Of a DNA stretch of 64,000 bases, positions 24,610 to 36,847 are shown piece after piece. Under the pieces are notes generated by a model. That model had not been told where the DNA came from and did no database searches. It saw nothing but the letters and a program-made list of their open reading frames with translations. Source of the DNA: Phorcus lineatus (Eukaryota > Mollusca > Gastropoda > Trochida > Trochidae); assembly GCA_921293015.1 (NCBI GenBank), contig OV121091.1:10755755-10819754 (forward strand), written 5' to 3'. The position numbers and the translations under genes are program-made. How positions within the stretch are numbered: position 1 is the first letter of the stretch; every line of letters begins with the position of its first letter.

Positions 24610-26700
24610 TAATACTTCCTTATAGCATGACATTCAAATAAGGACTACCGTTTATACACTCTGAATGGACAGCAAGTTTTCTGACTGCAAATCGAATTTA
24701 TTGAAATCAAGATTGATCGAATTTAGAATAATTATTGTCTGAAAGTTAAATTCTGACCAGTCTGCTGATTAAGATCAACATTAAGATGGAATTTTTGTTC
24801 ACCTTCAACCTAGAATATGTCACTAATTAAGTACTGAAGCCGTAATTAGGTGCGCATGTATTAGTTTAAGTGATGATATGAAGCAGTACAGATTTGATAT
24901 TATTACAGTCGTTCTGTAGAGAAATTACCTATTACAGAGAAGATGGCGTCTCGGTAGTTCTAATAATGATGATATATTACACGTTATTACTGCTGGCTCA
25001 AGTTAAGTTGAATAAAATTTATGAAACCTGAATGACAACAATCATTGAGCTATCTTACTTTCATACAAACGCACAAGCTTCAAGAGCTTCAGAATTCGTT
25101 TTTATCAGATACTTAATGTTATCCGTCCATAAATGAAAACAGTATGAAATAAGTGGATTCGAAATCATTCATACAAATACATGAATTATTTTCACAAAGT
25201 ATATTCATTTCATGCAAATTCCCTAAATGTATCAAAGCATCGATAACACAATAAGTTCATCAGAGGTTTCAATGTGAGTGAATTGACAACCGCTATTTAA
25301 AAGTACACCAAACCTCTGTTCAAATAATTTGATGGTAAAATCAGTTTATTACGTTCCAATAACATGCAGCTAGTCATAAGTGTCCTTTCAGGTATGAGTT
25401 TATTATGTTTGTGTAGAACCTGAGTAACTTTTAAACTGGCATTAACAATCTACGAATTACTGCGGATCTAACTACTTAATGTTTCAATGAAACATACTTC
25501 ATTTCTATAAAATGTTAAATATCAATGCCCTTCAAAACAGAATGCCCTTCATCCGGTCTACTCTGCTCCATTTGATATTTGATGACAAGACGTTTAGACC
25601 ATGACTACCCATTGTTTAGTTTTGATTCATCACATGTGGACCATCGTGTTTTCCAACAATAAAAATGTAAATATCCTCTCTATTGTGAAATCATGCAAAT
25701 TTTATGTAGGGTAGATTAACGAAATGAGATTTATATTCTATTGATAAGCTGTGGCATAAATATGTACAATAACGATCACAATGTTGTGTTCGCCTCATTA
25801 GAGGAAATTGAAAATGTGTCAACATCTGAAAAATGTGTTATACGTTTATGATCACAATCATTATTTCCACCTGTTACTTTTAAAAACTAGAATATCATAT
25901 GTTTACATATAAGTTGCATTTCTACTGGCTGAAGTCTTCACCCAACGCATAACATCTTTCAGTCATTTGAATAACTGAATTTTCAATGGATTTTTCAACT
26001 GACAAAATCATCTTTAAGGGTACAAGTTAATATGCATTAATCAATAATTTACCTCTATTGACCCTGTTCAACACAGAATAACAATATAACAATAATGTGT
26101 GCTTAGGGAACTACATTCATATCAGAACCTTGTCTATTAAGTGAAGCAATATAAAAATATATCCGGTTTGGGCCAACAAAAGTAATATAAGGGAATTGTA
26201 AATAGCGTGTTGTCCATATAGTGTGAAAACGTCAGTGCAGCAGGGTGATGTTTGTAACAAAAAATCTGTAAGCAGTTATGACATATTCTTACCCAAGCGG
26301 GCATAAATATGCCGGGTATTAAAGTTTTCATAATGGTCACGTTTTTCTAAGAAATAACTCGAGATCTGATTGGCTGACAGAACTATTTCTATTCATTCGT
26401 TCAGTGAGTCAAGCGTACCGTGTCACAGAGACTTCAGAACAATCATTGATTTAATTTTCGTATGTCAATGTAAAATGTTTTATATGTTTTGTTTTACTAT
26501 TTCGTTCATCTAGGATTGTCTTGGTTAATGTATGACCCACAAACATGTAGTTAATTGCAGAGACTACATTAAACTGCGCCATAACATAATCGTTGTTCAT
26601 CGCGCATGAATACAAAGACCGAGTTTACTTGCAACTCGCCTTCACGAAGGTATTTTCCAAAAGTGCCGTAAATATTCTTAGAGTTGACTTCGGTAAGAAA
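24610..26700. other. AT-rich DNA, nothing recognised
   Basis: No gene or repeat family is recognised. A 67-codon minus frame at 26,137-26,340 contains a donor-like GTAAG but has no other support. Confidence 0.35.
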
Positions 26701-26829
26701 AAGGATAACCAACTAGAAGCTCGGAATTACGGTTTATCTGTCCCTAGTGTCGCTAAAGCTCGGAATTTATAACAATAATCCACTCAGGACAGATAAACCG
26801 TAATTCCTCGCATCTTGTTGATTATCCTT
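26701..26829. repeat. 41-bp inverted repeat with 43-nt loop
   Basis: The left arm at 26,703-26,743 and the right arm at 26,787-26,827 are reverse complements at 36 of 41 positions, and two further flanking bases (AA/TT) also pair. The inner 21 bp (ggaattacgg followed by tttatctgtcc in the left arm) are perfect. The phrase 'aagctcggaatt' appears both in the left arm and again in the loop at about 26,757. The structure fits a fold-back or MITE remnant, or a transcript hairpin. No target site duplication or transposase is seen. Confidence 0.85.
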
Positions 26830-27327
26830 ATATAGGGTCCTTATCTAAAGTCATTGTTAGTAACACTGTTTACATCTTCTAATGAGAATGAATCAAAACG
26901 TTATAGATTTTACATTTCTCACTCTGAATTAAATAGGAAGCAAAATAAATTCGCCGCGGCGACAAGATGATATGTGCTTCATATTTTATCTCACTTTATC
27001 CTCCGCTGAAATCGATGTTACCAGTATGTAGAGTAATGTTATCTGTAATAAGTGAAAATAGTCTTTCTTCTGACTGTGAACATCTCTCCACCAAGGAACT
27101 TTTCCCGCTTCATTGATCCACAACTTACAACAGACATTTACATAAACGTAATGTAGTAAGGCAGTTATATATCTTTGAGCAAAAGCACTATACCATTCAA
27201 GTAAACAAAGTATTGCTCGGTTGGTTTTGCATTGTAATTGACTATTGCATATTGTTAAAGAGATAGAGTGACTTATTTCTCATAGATTGAATTGACGAAT
27301 TCTTAAGCCAAATGTTACTTATTGCAG

Positions 27328-27401
27328 ACAACAAGATCAACATCGCTAAGTGGTTTGAACGAAACCATGTTATGCCGTTTTATCTCTTACTAAATCAATG
27401 A
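27328..27401 (+). other. Possible terminal exon, low confidence
   Basis: The acceptor-like 'cttattgcag' ends at 27,327. The frame starting at 27,330 is open for 23 codons (NKINIAKWFERNH then VMPFYLLLNQ) and stops at TGA 27,399-27,401. The composition is protein-like (W, H, charged residues). The 5' edge overlaps the short paired block shared with 13.0 kb, and the copy there does not keep the frame. No family is recognised. Confidence 0.2.
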
Positions 27402-29489
27402 TTGAATGCATAGAAGCAAAAGTTCGAGGTGTGTAACATACGAGGAAAGTAGAGTTGTAAACCATGCACCATTGCTGAACAACAAGGGATCAATTACTCC
27501 ACAGAGGAATACACGCCTTGGCCCAAACTAAGTGATCACGACGAAGGAACGTAACTCATGTTGCCTACAGCAGTATCTTGTATCTATCTATCTATTTTTC
27601 TGTGTTGAGACTGTCTGTTATTCTCTTTAGACACGAACACTTGTTAACACCTACACGTGTTTCAACATCAATACTTTATATCAAAATGTTTTGAGAGCTA
27701 TTATATCCACGATGTATTACTTGATATGTATAATGTTTGTGAGGTGTTGACAATTGGATAGAAAATACATATAGGATGCCAGTTTCCTTTGCAAAAAATA
27801 ACATGTTTGTCTCAACAATAAAGGTAGAAAGTAGATATTACGAACTATTTGTCAAAGGGAAACTTCGAGTCTCTTCATTTTTTCATTATTTTCTGCTCAC
27901 GAAGGTTCAAAGTTAAAAGTCAGTCGTGATAAAGGCACTGTATCCTATTACAAAGTTACATTACTGATTTAAAAATCTCACTTTTAATGTCCCCCGCCGC
28001 AACGAATTGCATTGCTGACCACTGACCAGTGTTATTATAGAGAGGTGGTTCAAGTTGACCCTCAGTCTTGGAGGAGAAAGTGAGGAGCTATTATTCAAGG
28101 GAAATAAGGCCCGTGTGTCATCACATCAATTAATTATATGTACATAAAATTGGATAAAATGTGTGGAAGTATATTAAGGCAGGTGCCACTGTCAGCACCG
28201 TTGGACAGAATACGTCACCACCTTTGTTTATTTCTTAAAATCTAAGATATAAATAGCAGTGATGGCATTTTGACGAATTTCTCTTGTTATCTTCTATGAA
28301 AAGTATTAAAATGATTTTCAGTTTTTTAAAAAACAAAAGTGTTTAGGAAACGATTAACTTAGGCGAATCTCATGTAAATGTAGATTCAAAAACCAGCTGT
28401 AGACAAACAGCACACAGTCATGTCTTGCGACAATGTGAGGGTTAGATAAGGAACCCTTTTGAGTGAATCGTAATTGCACTCAATAAAAAGTTGCAAGAAA
28501 ACCATCATTATCAGATTATATTTCACTTACGTCAACTAAGTAGAAATACTATGATGGAAGTAATAGATAACGCAATTAAATGTCAAAATATCATGTGAAT
28601 AACTTCAAAGAAAATCATTATAATTGAATTAACTAACATAACAAAAGACATTAACCTTCAGGAAAAAGAAGGGAAAATCCACTTCAAAGAGACGTGCCAA
28701 GGAAGTGATGAATTGCTTATGAAAAGAGTATGGCTTTGAAATTGTTAGGTGAAAAACTTTTAACACGAGTCAATTTTACCATTATTCATTATTACTTGGT
28801 GCAGTTGACTTCTAGCGATTATATTTTATGCTCCATGAAGGCAAGTATATGATCATGGGTGTACATTTTCCCCATTTCTGACGCTTCAAATTACTATGCT
28901 GGTCTGCGGATGATAACATTTAAACGAGTCGAGAGTTCATTGAAGAAAACCTATGGCCGTTTGATTGTTTCATTACTATAAACACATGTAAGGCCTAAGT
29001 TGCAGAAAAAGGAATAAACGTTAAAGACAAAATCGTAAATTTGCGTTTCTATCAGACAGTAAATATTAGGTAATTTTACTTTTATTTACAGTCAAAGGCA
29101 ACAAAATGATCATTAACATCACAGAAAAACCAATTTAGCTTCATTAGGTAGCATTGGAAAGCACATTTATTACTCTAAAATTCATTTTTATCTTCAGGAT
29201 TGTTAAAATATCTATATGAAAACCCTAAAAAACATAAGATAATCATGTCAAATTTTCTTTCACTGACAGTCCATTTAAAGTGACAACGCCTCCTTACATA
29301 TGGTCGCTGAAACAAAATATACACTTGTTACTTAGTTCATTTAGTACGTTAAAGCAAAGGATACATGTACATCTTCAACCGATATAATCATGTGGAACAA
29401 TAAGATACTTTAATTTTTAGACATCTCTTTATCATCACAAATTCAGAATACTTAAACGAATCACTTAATTTCCTGTTTTCTTAAATACA

Positions 29490-29570
29490 CACTATTGATA
29501 CTGTACATCTGCTTAAGTTTGTTTCGTTACCTTTTATACCTAGTGCAAATATCATGTAATATGATTTTGG
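29490..29570 (+). repeat. Duplicated block R3, copy b
   Basis: The partner of 13,480-13,565. The identical 20-base core lies at 29,541-29,560, preceded by the related 'aagtttgtttcgttacctt'. Confidence 0.6.
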
Positions 29571-30494
29571 CTTAAATTTGACTTATTCAACACCATTCTT
29601 CCAAACGCTGCTGGGTAGATAAAGAAAGATATATTCCGATCACATACTTACAAAGGACAATGTCAGCACCAGAAACACATCAGGTGATATGTGGTCTAAA
29701 ATGCAAAAAGTCAAATTGCTTAGTTATCTAATTAAATTATCTTCTTCCTATTGTTTGGGTGAAAGACGTATGATGTGTAATTCCGTTGTTAGTATAACTT
29801 TGAGAGAAAGAGAAAATCTTCGTGTTCTAGATTTAAACAACATATTACTGTTTTGGCTCTAACATATCATATATTTATCTCTAATATATGAATTATGAAT
29901 ATTATCCTTTTACAAATTGATCAAACAATTGGCAATGACATTCTTTCTTAAAAGGCTGAAATATATTCATTGATTCTGTTCACTCACCCTTTTTCAATAT
30001 GCTTGTGTTGATTGATATTGCAACAGCTTGAATGAGACGGATCTCTCCTAGTCATCTTCAATCATCTTCCATCAATGAGGCAATATATGGATTCACAGAC
30101 AAATGAAAAGGTTATTCCAGCCATATTTGGTTTTTAATGATGTAAAATGTAATTTCCTAATTGATCCTGCTCTATTTATAGTCATGTTCCTCATCCTTCT
30201 ACGTCAGCGCTCTCATCATGTGCAATTCGTCATGTGTGCTTTTAAATATCAGGGAGTCTGTTTTTATGTAAAAGCTCTGTTTTCGTCAAAAGTCAGATAT
30301 ACGCGTATATAATCCCCCCTCCCTTTATCTACCTTCCACATTTATGATAACTGTGGAACTAAAGGAATTTCATGATTATAACCACACTTTCTTCTTTTTT
30401 TTATATAGCTAATATAGCCAGAGAGGACCGATGGGCTTGTGGCATGGCTCCAGAACTTTTGAACCAAGAAATCTGAAGTCTTGGGATTGGTATT

Positions 30495-30625
30495 TTTATT
30501 TATAGATTTAATGACCCTCTGACCTCTTAAAACGGTCACAGGGACCACTCTGAACTCTTGTGTGCAGACTCCTTAGTGGATTCTAATTTATAGATTTGAT
30601 GACCCTGTGACTCCTAATAAGGGCT
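30495..30625 (+). repeat. Local imperfect duplication (~91-bp spacing)
   Basis: The stretch 'atttatagatttaatgaccc' followed by 'tctgacctc' recurs 91 bp later as 'atttatagatttgatgaccc' followed by 'tgtgactcc'. It is a short diverged duplication of unknown origin. Confidence 0.6.
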
Positions 30626-31640
30626 TAGTCGGCCACGACCTAAAAACGAATTTCATCTTAATCAAGAAGCAAAAGGTTTACAAAGCTAAAATGTCGTACA
30701 CTAACTCCTTTGCTAAAGGGCAACAGTATACATGTATGTTGTTGGAGTCAAATTTTTAAAACTTTATAAATAGTGTTATTTTATGAATTAGTAGTATTGG
30801 TTTAGAAATTCAGCATCCTGATGCTTATCAGTTCAGTATAGTGACAATAAACCGGTTTATGTCGTGATTTATGATCGAAAACCGGACAATGACAGGCGCC
30901 AATGACTAAAAAGTAATTATAGAACCTTATTTACAGTAGACACGAAAACAAATATGGGTTGGTAGTATCAAGTGGGTCATTTAAGTAAAACACATTTGAA
31001 ATGGACTCAGAATATAGACATTGCCGTTTACCTATTATTATTGAAAACAAGAATATATTAAAAAAATCTACATGTTTGGGGAGGCGATTTGAACTTTACT
31101 AAGAACAAATAGGTATTTTGTCTCTTATTGAGGCTACATGAACAATCATAAAACATAATCTGAGTCATTTTAAGGTCACAGGGGTTAGCATTTTCATCTT
31201 TTTCTCTATAAGGTAAAAAGTTTAAATAGCTAAAAGTAGTGGAAAGTCAGGTTTTTATACTATAGACGCATAATGATGAATGTTACAGCATGATCAACTA
31301 CATGGCCTTTGCCTTTAATTTTTTAACTCAAAACCATTTATTTCAATATTGCACTGTTTTGAAGGTTTATTACAATATCCTTTATAGCATACTATTAAGT
31401 GTCATTTTTATAGATTATTTAGTGCGCACATATTGTTGGTTGATGATTATAATCTTCTATTCCCTCATAGTTTTTTTTTTATCTTAAACCGTTATCATTG
31501 TCATTGATAATCAACAGTTACTGAGAAAACTGTCTTGAAATATGATTTCACAAAAGTTTAGATAAACTAGAAACTAACGACGTGTTTTTGTTCAGTAGAA
31601 CTTCCTAGCCTTAGTTTTTGCCTATTACTCATCCTTTCAG

Positions 31641-31741
31641 AACTTACAGTTGTGACCTTTGTGGGTCAGTTTCAGGGACAAAAGGTTAGGGAAATTATTA
31701 GGTGCAGATTAACTGCTGAATGTGATGAATTGATGAAGTGA
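31641..31741 (+). other. Possible terminal exon, low confidence
   Basis: The acceptor 'actcatcctttcag' ends at 31,640. A frame from 31,643 is open for 32 codons (LTVVTFVGQFQGQKVREI..., ending ECDELMK) and stops at TGA 31,739-31,741. There is no recognised homology. It is supported only by splice signal and open frame. Confidence 0.2.
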
Positions 31742-32039
31742 GCGCAGTTACAATAAATAATTGGACTTTTGAACTTTTTGAATAAATAATAACTGAACAG
31801 TTAAATTTGAAGATTTATCCCAAAAAAAGTTCATGTCATTGAAATTGCCCCTTGTAGGTTTTCTTTCCTTGGCATCATTTTTGATGATTTCTAGTTTGAT
31901 AATTAGCAGTTTTTCTTGTTTCCTAAAAGTGAAACCATACGGGGGGAAAAGAAATTAACCTTAAACCAGATTTCTTTGATGATATACGTGGGCCATGAAA
32001 AATTTCATTGTCATTTGTATTTCATCAAGTTCTTTTTTA

Positions 32040-33265
32040 AAGTAAGCATGTCAGATTTTTTTGGAGACATAATAATTATAGGTATCGTCCTCAACACAAA
32101 TAAATCTTTAATGGCTTATAGTTTATCAAAAGGTTATAGCTATTTGTTTAAAATTTAAATTAACCATTAAATGATTTTACATACAAGTCAACTGCAAATG
32201 AATATATATATACAAGACGGTATAATGAATCATACAAAACAAACTTCCACTAAGAATTTCATGGTAAAACCAAACACTTGGAGATATTGACCTTCACACT
32301 AACAAGCAATTACGATTACATAAGATACCTTTAACTCTATGATCAACCCTATATCGTGTTGAAGAGATATGTTCATAATACGGGGAAACTGTAACCGGTC
32401 ATTGACCAGTATGAAGCTCAACAACAGGAAGAGTTCTATTTCTAACGAGGGTGTATATATCAAATTGAATGTTTCGCATGTCGTTATAGAAGGAATAAAT
32501 ATCATTCTAAAATTTATTGATGTGTGAGACTGCTATCCTAAGTCATTATAAGTTTTTCAGCAGAAGTTTGCAGAATGAGTGCTTGTAGAATTTGGTTGTG
32601 AAAAAAGTCGAGAAATTTGATCAGCTTCAAATAGCATGACGATGATTTACAAACTTCAGATCTGTTGACATTGTACAACTAATTAATTATTTTTCTGGAC
32701 TAAAGTTGTTACATATGTAAAAGCGAAAAATTCGCAATTCTTGAAAGGAACATTTTTCGGAAGGCAAGCACAATTTTCAAAACGATTTTATGGCTCTTAA
32801 CAAATAATGTTACATCAAACACCAATATTTATGGCAAATATTATCCAGCTGAAGCAACAGATTATTTTGCATTTAAGCCATTAACACAAATATAGATATT
32901 ATGTAATAACAGAAATATGTATTTCGATGTGCTGAAAGAACTCTAAATCTTAGTTTAGAGTTTTTACACAAACTGCATGCCTTTAAACATGTAGGCTTGT
33001 GTAAAGGCTGCTTGGCCATTGGGAATAACAACGGACATGTGTCACAAATGTGAAGCACTTAAAGACTTTTTCCTCGAGAAGCAGAACAGTTGTAATTTTG
33101 TGTACTCTCTAACTAATGGGTGAATTAAATTGTAAAATCGAAAACACGTGGTCTCGTCAATGATTATGTAATACATTGTCCTTAAAGTTGAATGGAAGTT
33201 GGAATCTTGTTACAAACTCCTCATCCGGTTACAAAAATAAATTTGGTTGGTGTTCTTTGACCTTT
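32040..33265. repeat. Older duplication, copy A
   Basis: This aligns in colinear order with 33,400-34,640. The anchors in order are 'taggtatcgtcctc' (32,079; 33,421), 'agaaggaata' with a following 'attctaaaa' (32,488; 34,025), 'taagtcattataa' (32,539; 34,077), 'cttaaagact' (33,058; 34,440) and 'aatcttgttacaaact' (33,202; 34,603). The copies are clearly diverged. Copy A contains a perfect 9-bp-stem hairpin at 32,939-32,962 that copy B lacks. There is no conserved open frame, so this is duplicated non-coding DNA. Confidence 0.75.
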
Positions 33266-33399
33266 TATCATTTTTAAATTTCCAAAATTTTTACAATGAA
33301 CTGCTTAGAATATTACTTTTATTTTAAGAATGTAGATTCATAACTATTGTGAATATATATCACACACTTTTACCATTTGGCGGGGAATATTTCAAACTC

Positions 33400-34640
33400 T
33401 GCTTTTTTGAGACATAGTGATAGGTATCGTCCTCGCATATATCAAATATTTAAAGACTATCAGAAAAATATGATAGCTAGGGCAAAAAACCATGATCATT
33501 GATAATTATATTTCCAAGGAAACTATAATTGAAAATATATGCACCTCAAGAATGTATTATGAACCTATACAAGGATCCTTTACGAGGGTAATTCAAAATA
33601 TTCGTAGAATAAACACGATGAATATTCTTCAATATCCACCTTACTCCCCAAATTGACACCATAGGATTTCTTTCTCTTCCCCAATCTGAAGAACTATTTA
33701 CGTGGACGTTTTTTTTGCTGATAATAACAGCCTGATTGCTGCCGTGGTCAGATTTCTTGAAATCTAGGATGCGGAGTTCTACAAGAATGGCATAACGACG
33801 CTGTCCAGAACATATCGCTGGTCCAAATGTTTTAATGTCAGTATAGAGACTATTTCGAAAATCAAAATGCGAAAAGAGATACTTTGATCTTGTTTTCTAT
33901 GTCATTCTACGAACCTTTTTATCTAACCTCGTAGCTACGAATATTGCGGCCAAACATATTATGACCCCGCACACTTACAAACAAATACATCAACTATCCA
34001 TTTCTACATCCATATGTCGGTTTAGAAGGAATACATATTATTCTAAAAGTCCAGTATTGTTTCAGAGTATTTTCTTAAGTCATTATAAACTTTTAAAAAG
34101 TGCAAAATGTGTGCTTGTGGAATATTGTTGTAAATACCAAAAGTCCCAAAATTTAATTCATTTCAGAGTTCTTTACAAATACTTTTACACCAATGACAGA
34201 TATGAAATATCTAATCCAGCAAAAAGTACAGCTGTCTTGCATTCAAGTCATTTACAAAAAAAATATATCTATAGAAGTTACAGACGCATGTAGGAAATAA
34301 CTCGAGATGGCGCAATATCTCTAAATCTTCTCTTTTAAACCTTTAAACAAACTGAATACCGTACAAATTGTTTGGGTAATGACTGCATTGCAACTGGGGG
34401 TAAGAAAGTTTATAGCCGTGTGTCACAGAAGTTTAGCGCTTAAAGACTATTTTCTTCGATTTCTTCGAAAACTAAGAAGCAACAGAGCTGACATTTTGTT
34501 ACTCTTTTGCTAATGGGGGTTTTTAAATTGTAGAATCGATGACGCCATGTTGTTTTCAACATAATGTTTAACACTTTCAACCTTTGAGTCCAAGAAAGAT
34601 GAAATCTTGTTACAAACTTCTCCGATTTTGGTGGTGTTCT
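33400..34640. repeat. Older duplication, copy B
   Basis: The partner of copy A. It carries a 353-bp mariner derivative that copy A lacks at the matching place, so the insertion came after the duplication or was lost from A. The 110-codon plus frame at 33,961-34,293 and the minus frames at 34,440-34,743 are not kept in copy A and have no recognisable domain. The tandem triplication begins about 40 bp after this copy ends. Confidence 0.75.
33581..33933 (+). mobile_element. Internally deleted mariner transposon
   Basis: The ends are imperfect inverted repeats: 'tacgagggtaattcaa' and 'atattcgtagaat' on the left, and the reverse complement of 'ttctacgaacc...taacctcgta' on the right. About 22 of 29 positions match. 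Both ends carry the TA target duplication. Inside is the C-terminal end of a mariner transposase in broken frames: PPYSP (33,636-33,650), DFFLFP (33,665-33,682), EFYKNGI (33,774-33,794), then a RWSKCFNV-like stretch (from about 33,810). A one-base loss and substitution just after PPYSP remove the position of the third catalytic Asp, and stops follow. Full mariners are about 1.3 kb, so roughly 0.9 kb including the N-terminal domain is missing. It is a dead, non-autonomous copy. Confidence 0.9.
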
Positions 34641-34682
34641 TAAAGTGCTGTGGAAAAATACATTGCCGAAGGCACAACTCAA

Positions 34683-36847
34683 ATCGTGTTATAGATGAAA
34701 TAATTATATTAAGACATATCATTATGAATTCAGAAGTTTGCATAATGAGGAATTATCTATTTTGATATATAAAAAAATATAACAAAGCCTTTATGCTCAT
34801 ATGTGCCGAAAAGCTGCAATATGTTACGGGGCTATTTTGAGCTTTATGATAGGGCTGGAGCACCTGAACTGTAGCTGTTTGCAACCAGGAATACACTTGT
34901 AATTTGACTCACTTTCATACTTTAGGCTATATGTGCATTATAACGGAATTTAAATTTTGAAATGCTAATCAGCTCATGACCGTTTCAAATAGTATTTTAA
35001 TGTATTTGTCTTTTTATATAAAGAATGCAAAAGCTGAATGACCTTCTGTGAATTAAGCACGTATGGTGAGACAAAAAGGTACAGTGAACAGTTAATGAGG
35101 ACATTTATTTGTGAAGTACCGAATGGCAAGGTTAAAAAGTCTATCAGTAATTAACGACATTAATTTTTTCGTGTTTGCAAAGCCAAAACAATTAATAAAA
35201 GGTTTTGGCCTCCCAACAAACTTTCACAAATGTACGACTGCATTCTTAGTTCAGTAAATATTTTCTGAACTAAAATAAGAGACATATTGGTTTTCGTGCG
35301 CTACAGAGGTTACAACGTTTCTCAGTGCAGTTTTATGTCACGAATGCCAAGTCTACTGATTGCCCTCTAGTAAAAAGTCAATGGAAATAGTCTGGGTCAC
35401 ATGAGGCCATGTCCAAGTGACTACAAGATAGTCTGTAGCCTCTTTAACATCGACAAATGGCCAATTTCCTCTAACTTTTTCATTTCCATTGAATCAAAGT
35501 ATTACAAACAACGAACATAGCTCAGATTTACATTTTCAAATGACTTCTTAGTTATAGTTGCTTCGAGAATCATCTGCCAGAAAAGGAATCTTACTCAAGT
35601 ATTCACTTTGATAACTAACAACATGCCATCAAATACTATTTTGGGTACATTTTCGCACATGAGTTAGAGGAAAAGTGTAAGGTGGGAAACACGTTTGTAT
35701 TTGTTTGTGATATTTATTTTCCCTCTTTTTTATAAAGATGAAATGACTCGTTTTTCAAAAAAATACGTCTATATTCCCCCTTTTTAGAACACTGATCCTT
35801 TTCAAGAGTTTATAGAGAAGATGATGTGTCTTGGGCCCTTTAACACATCAACCTTTTTTGTTGAAGAGTAAAATAAATAGTTCTTCAGGTGAAATTAATC
35901 ACCAATTTTGTCCAGTGTCAGTGCATTATACCAAGATGTATTGACAATAATATTTCTTAAAAATCAAATAAATCATATCATATTCTTTAAATCATGATGC
36001 ACGACGCAAAACAATTACATATATTATTATAGCTGTTAGGGGGTTTCTCCATTTTGACATGATTTCTTACAAAAATTATACTTCTATATTCTGACCTATC
36101 ACTCGCCTTGTTCAACAACCTTCCATTTCTACTCCTTACCACTTTATACACATAATCTTGACACAGGGATAACTTAAATCGCAATGTATAAGGTGTAGGA
36201 TTCCCTAACCGTAAGAAATACTGATGGAAGACACATCAACTAGAAATAGAAATCACTGAAACCTCAAAGTATCACGTTTTAGAGTTGATGTTTTTCTTTC
36301 TGTTTATGCTATAGAATCGTACTGAACTTGTTGAGGAATTGATTTCAAGACCAATAAAGTTACGTTTAACATTTTATCATCACTAAAAACAGTATTTAAG
36401 GGGTTATTATAATACACATATGATAAATTTTCTAGCATTATAAGTACGGCTAAAAATGCATTATTCAAGAAAATACATTAATAAATCCTGAAAACAAAAA
36501 TATAATGCATAAGATAATCAATCCATCAAAGAATATTAAACAGGAATGAGAACCTTTATATCTTTGATTATAGTGTAAGATGAAATAGAAAAACAATTTT
36601 AGAAATAAGGCATCTGACAAAAGTTTTACGGCAGTTTTCATTAACATTACACACAAGCATAAGTCAATTTCAATTGAGTTGTGATGTTGTGAGCAAAGGG
36701 TAGTTGTGAAAATGTAGATCTGGGTTTATTTGCCAAAGCCAAATCAAATTATTGTATCTACTCCGGAGGGTTGTTTGAAATCTTACTACAACAATGTAAT
36801 AATGTAATTGCATTGACCATTTTATCATATCCCTTAAAGGCAGGCTT
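34683..36847. repeat. 2,165-bp tandem unit, copy 1
   Basis: The first of three complete head-to-tail copies. The unit starts 'atcgtgttatagatg' and ends 'cttaaaggcaggctt'. It is AT-rich and mostly non-coding. It holds a perfect 9-bp-stem hairpin (35,246-35,273) and two minus-strand frames of 65 and 63 codons (35,987-36,184 and 36,465-36,656) without recognisable domains. No transposon ends flank the unit. Confidence 0.97.
36140..36204 (-). other. Possible 65-nt exon inside the tandem unit
   Basis: On the minus strand, an acceptor 'tttcttacggttag' ends just before 36,204 and a donor 'aaagtg|gtaagg' follows 36,140. The enclosed frame reads NPTPYTLRFKLSLCQDYVYK and is open on both sides (an open stretch of about 80 codons). 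Identical copies lie at 38,305-38,369 and 40,470-40,534. If real, an exon would be present three times. No homology is recognised, and the signals could be chance. Confidence 0.2.

Larger units (their letters stand above)
26830..30490. other. AT-rich DNA with few features
   Basis: Holds the possible exon at 27,328, the R3 copy b and a short (TATC)n run at 27,581-27,595. A GC-richer fragment at about 27,990-28,125 contains 'ttcaagggaaataaggcc', which resembles the 'aagggaaataac' motif common in mollusc dispersed repeats. Nothing else is recognised. Confidence 0.35.

Noticed and set aside
33961-34293. 110-codon plus-strand gene in duplicate B
   Set aside because: The homologous copy A does not keep the frame, and the composition is not protein-like.
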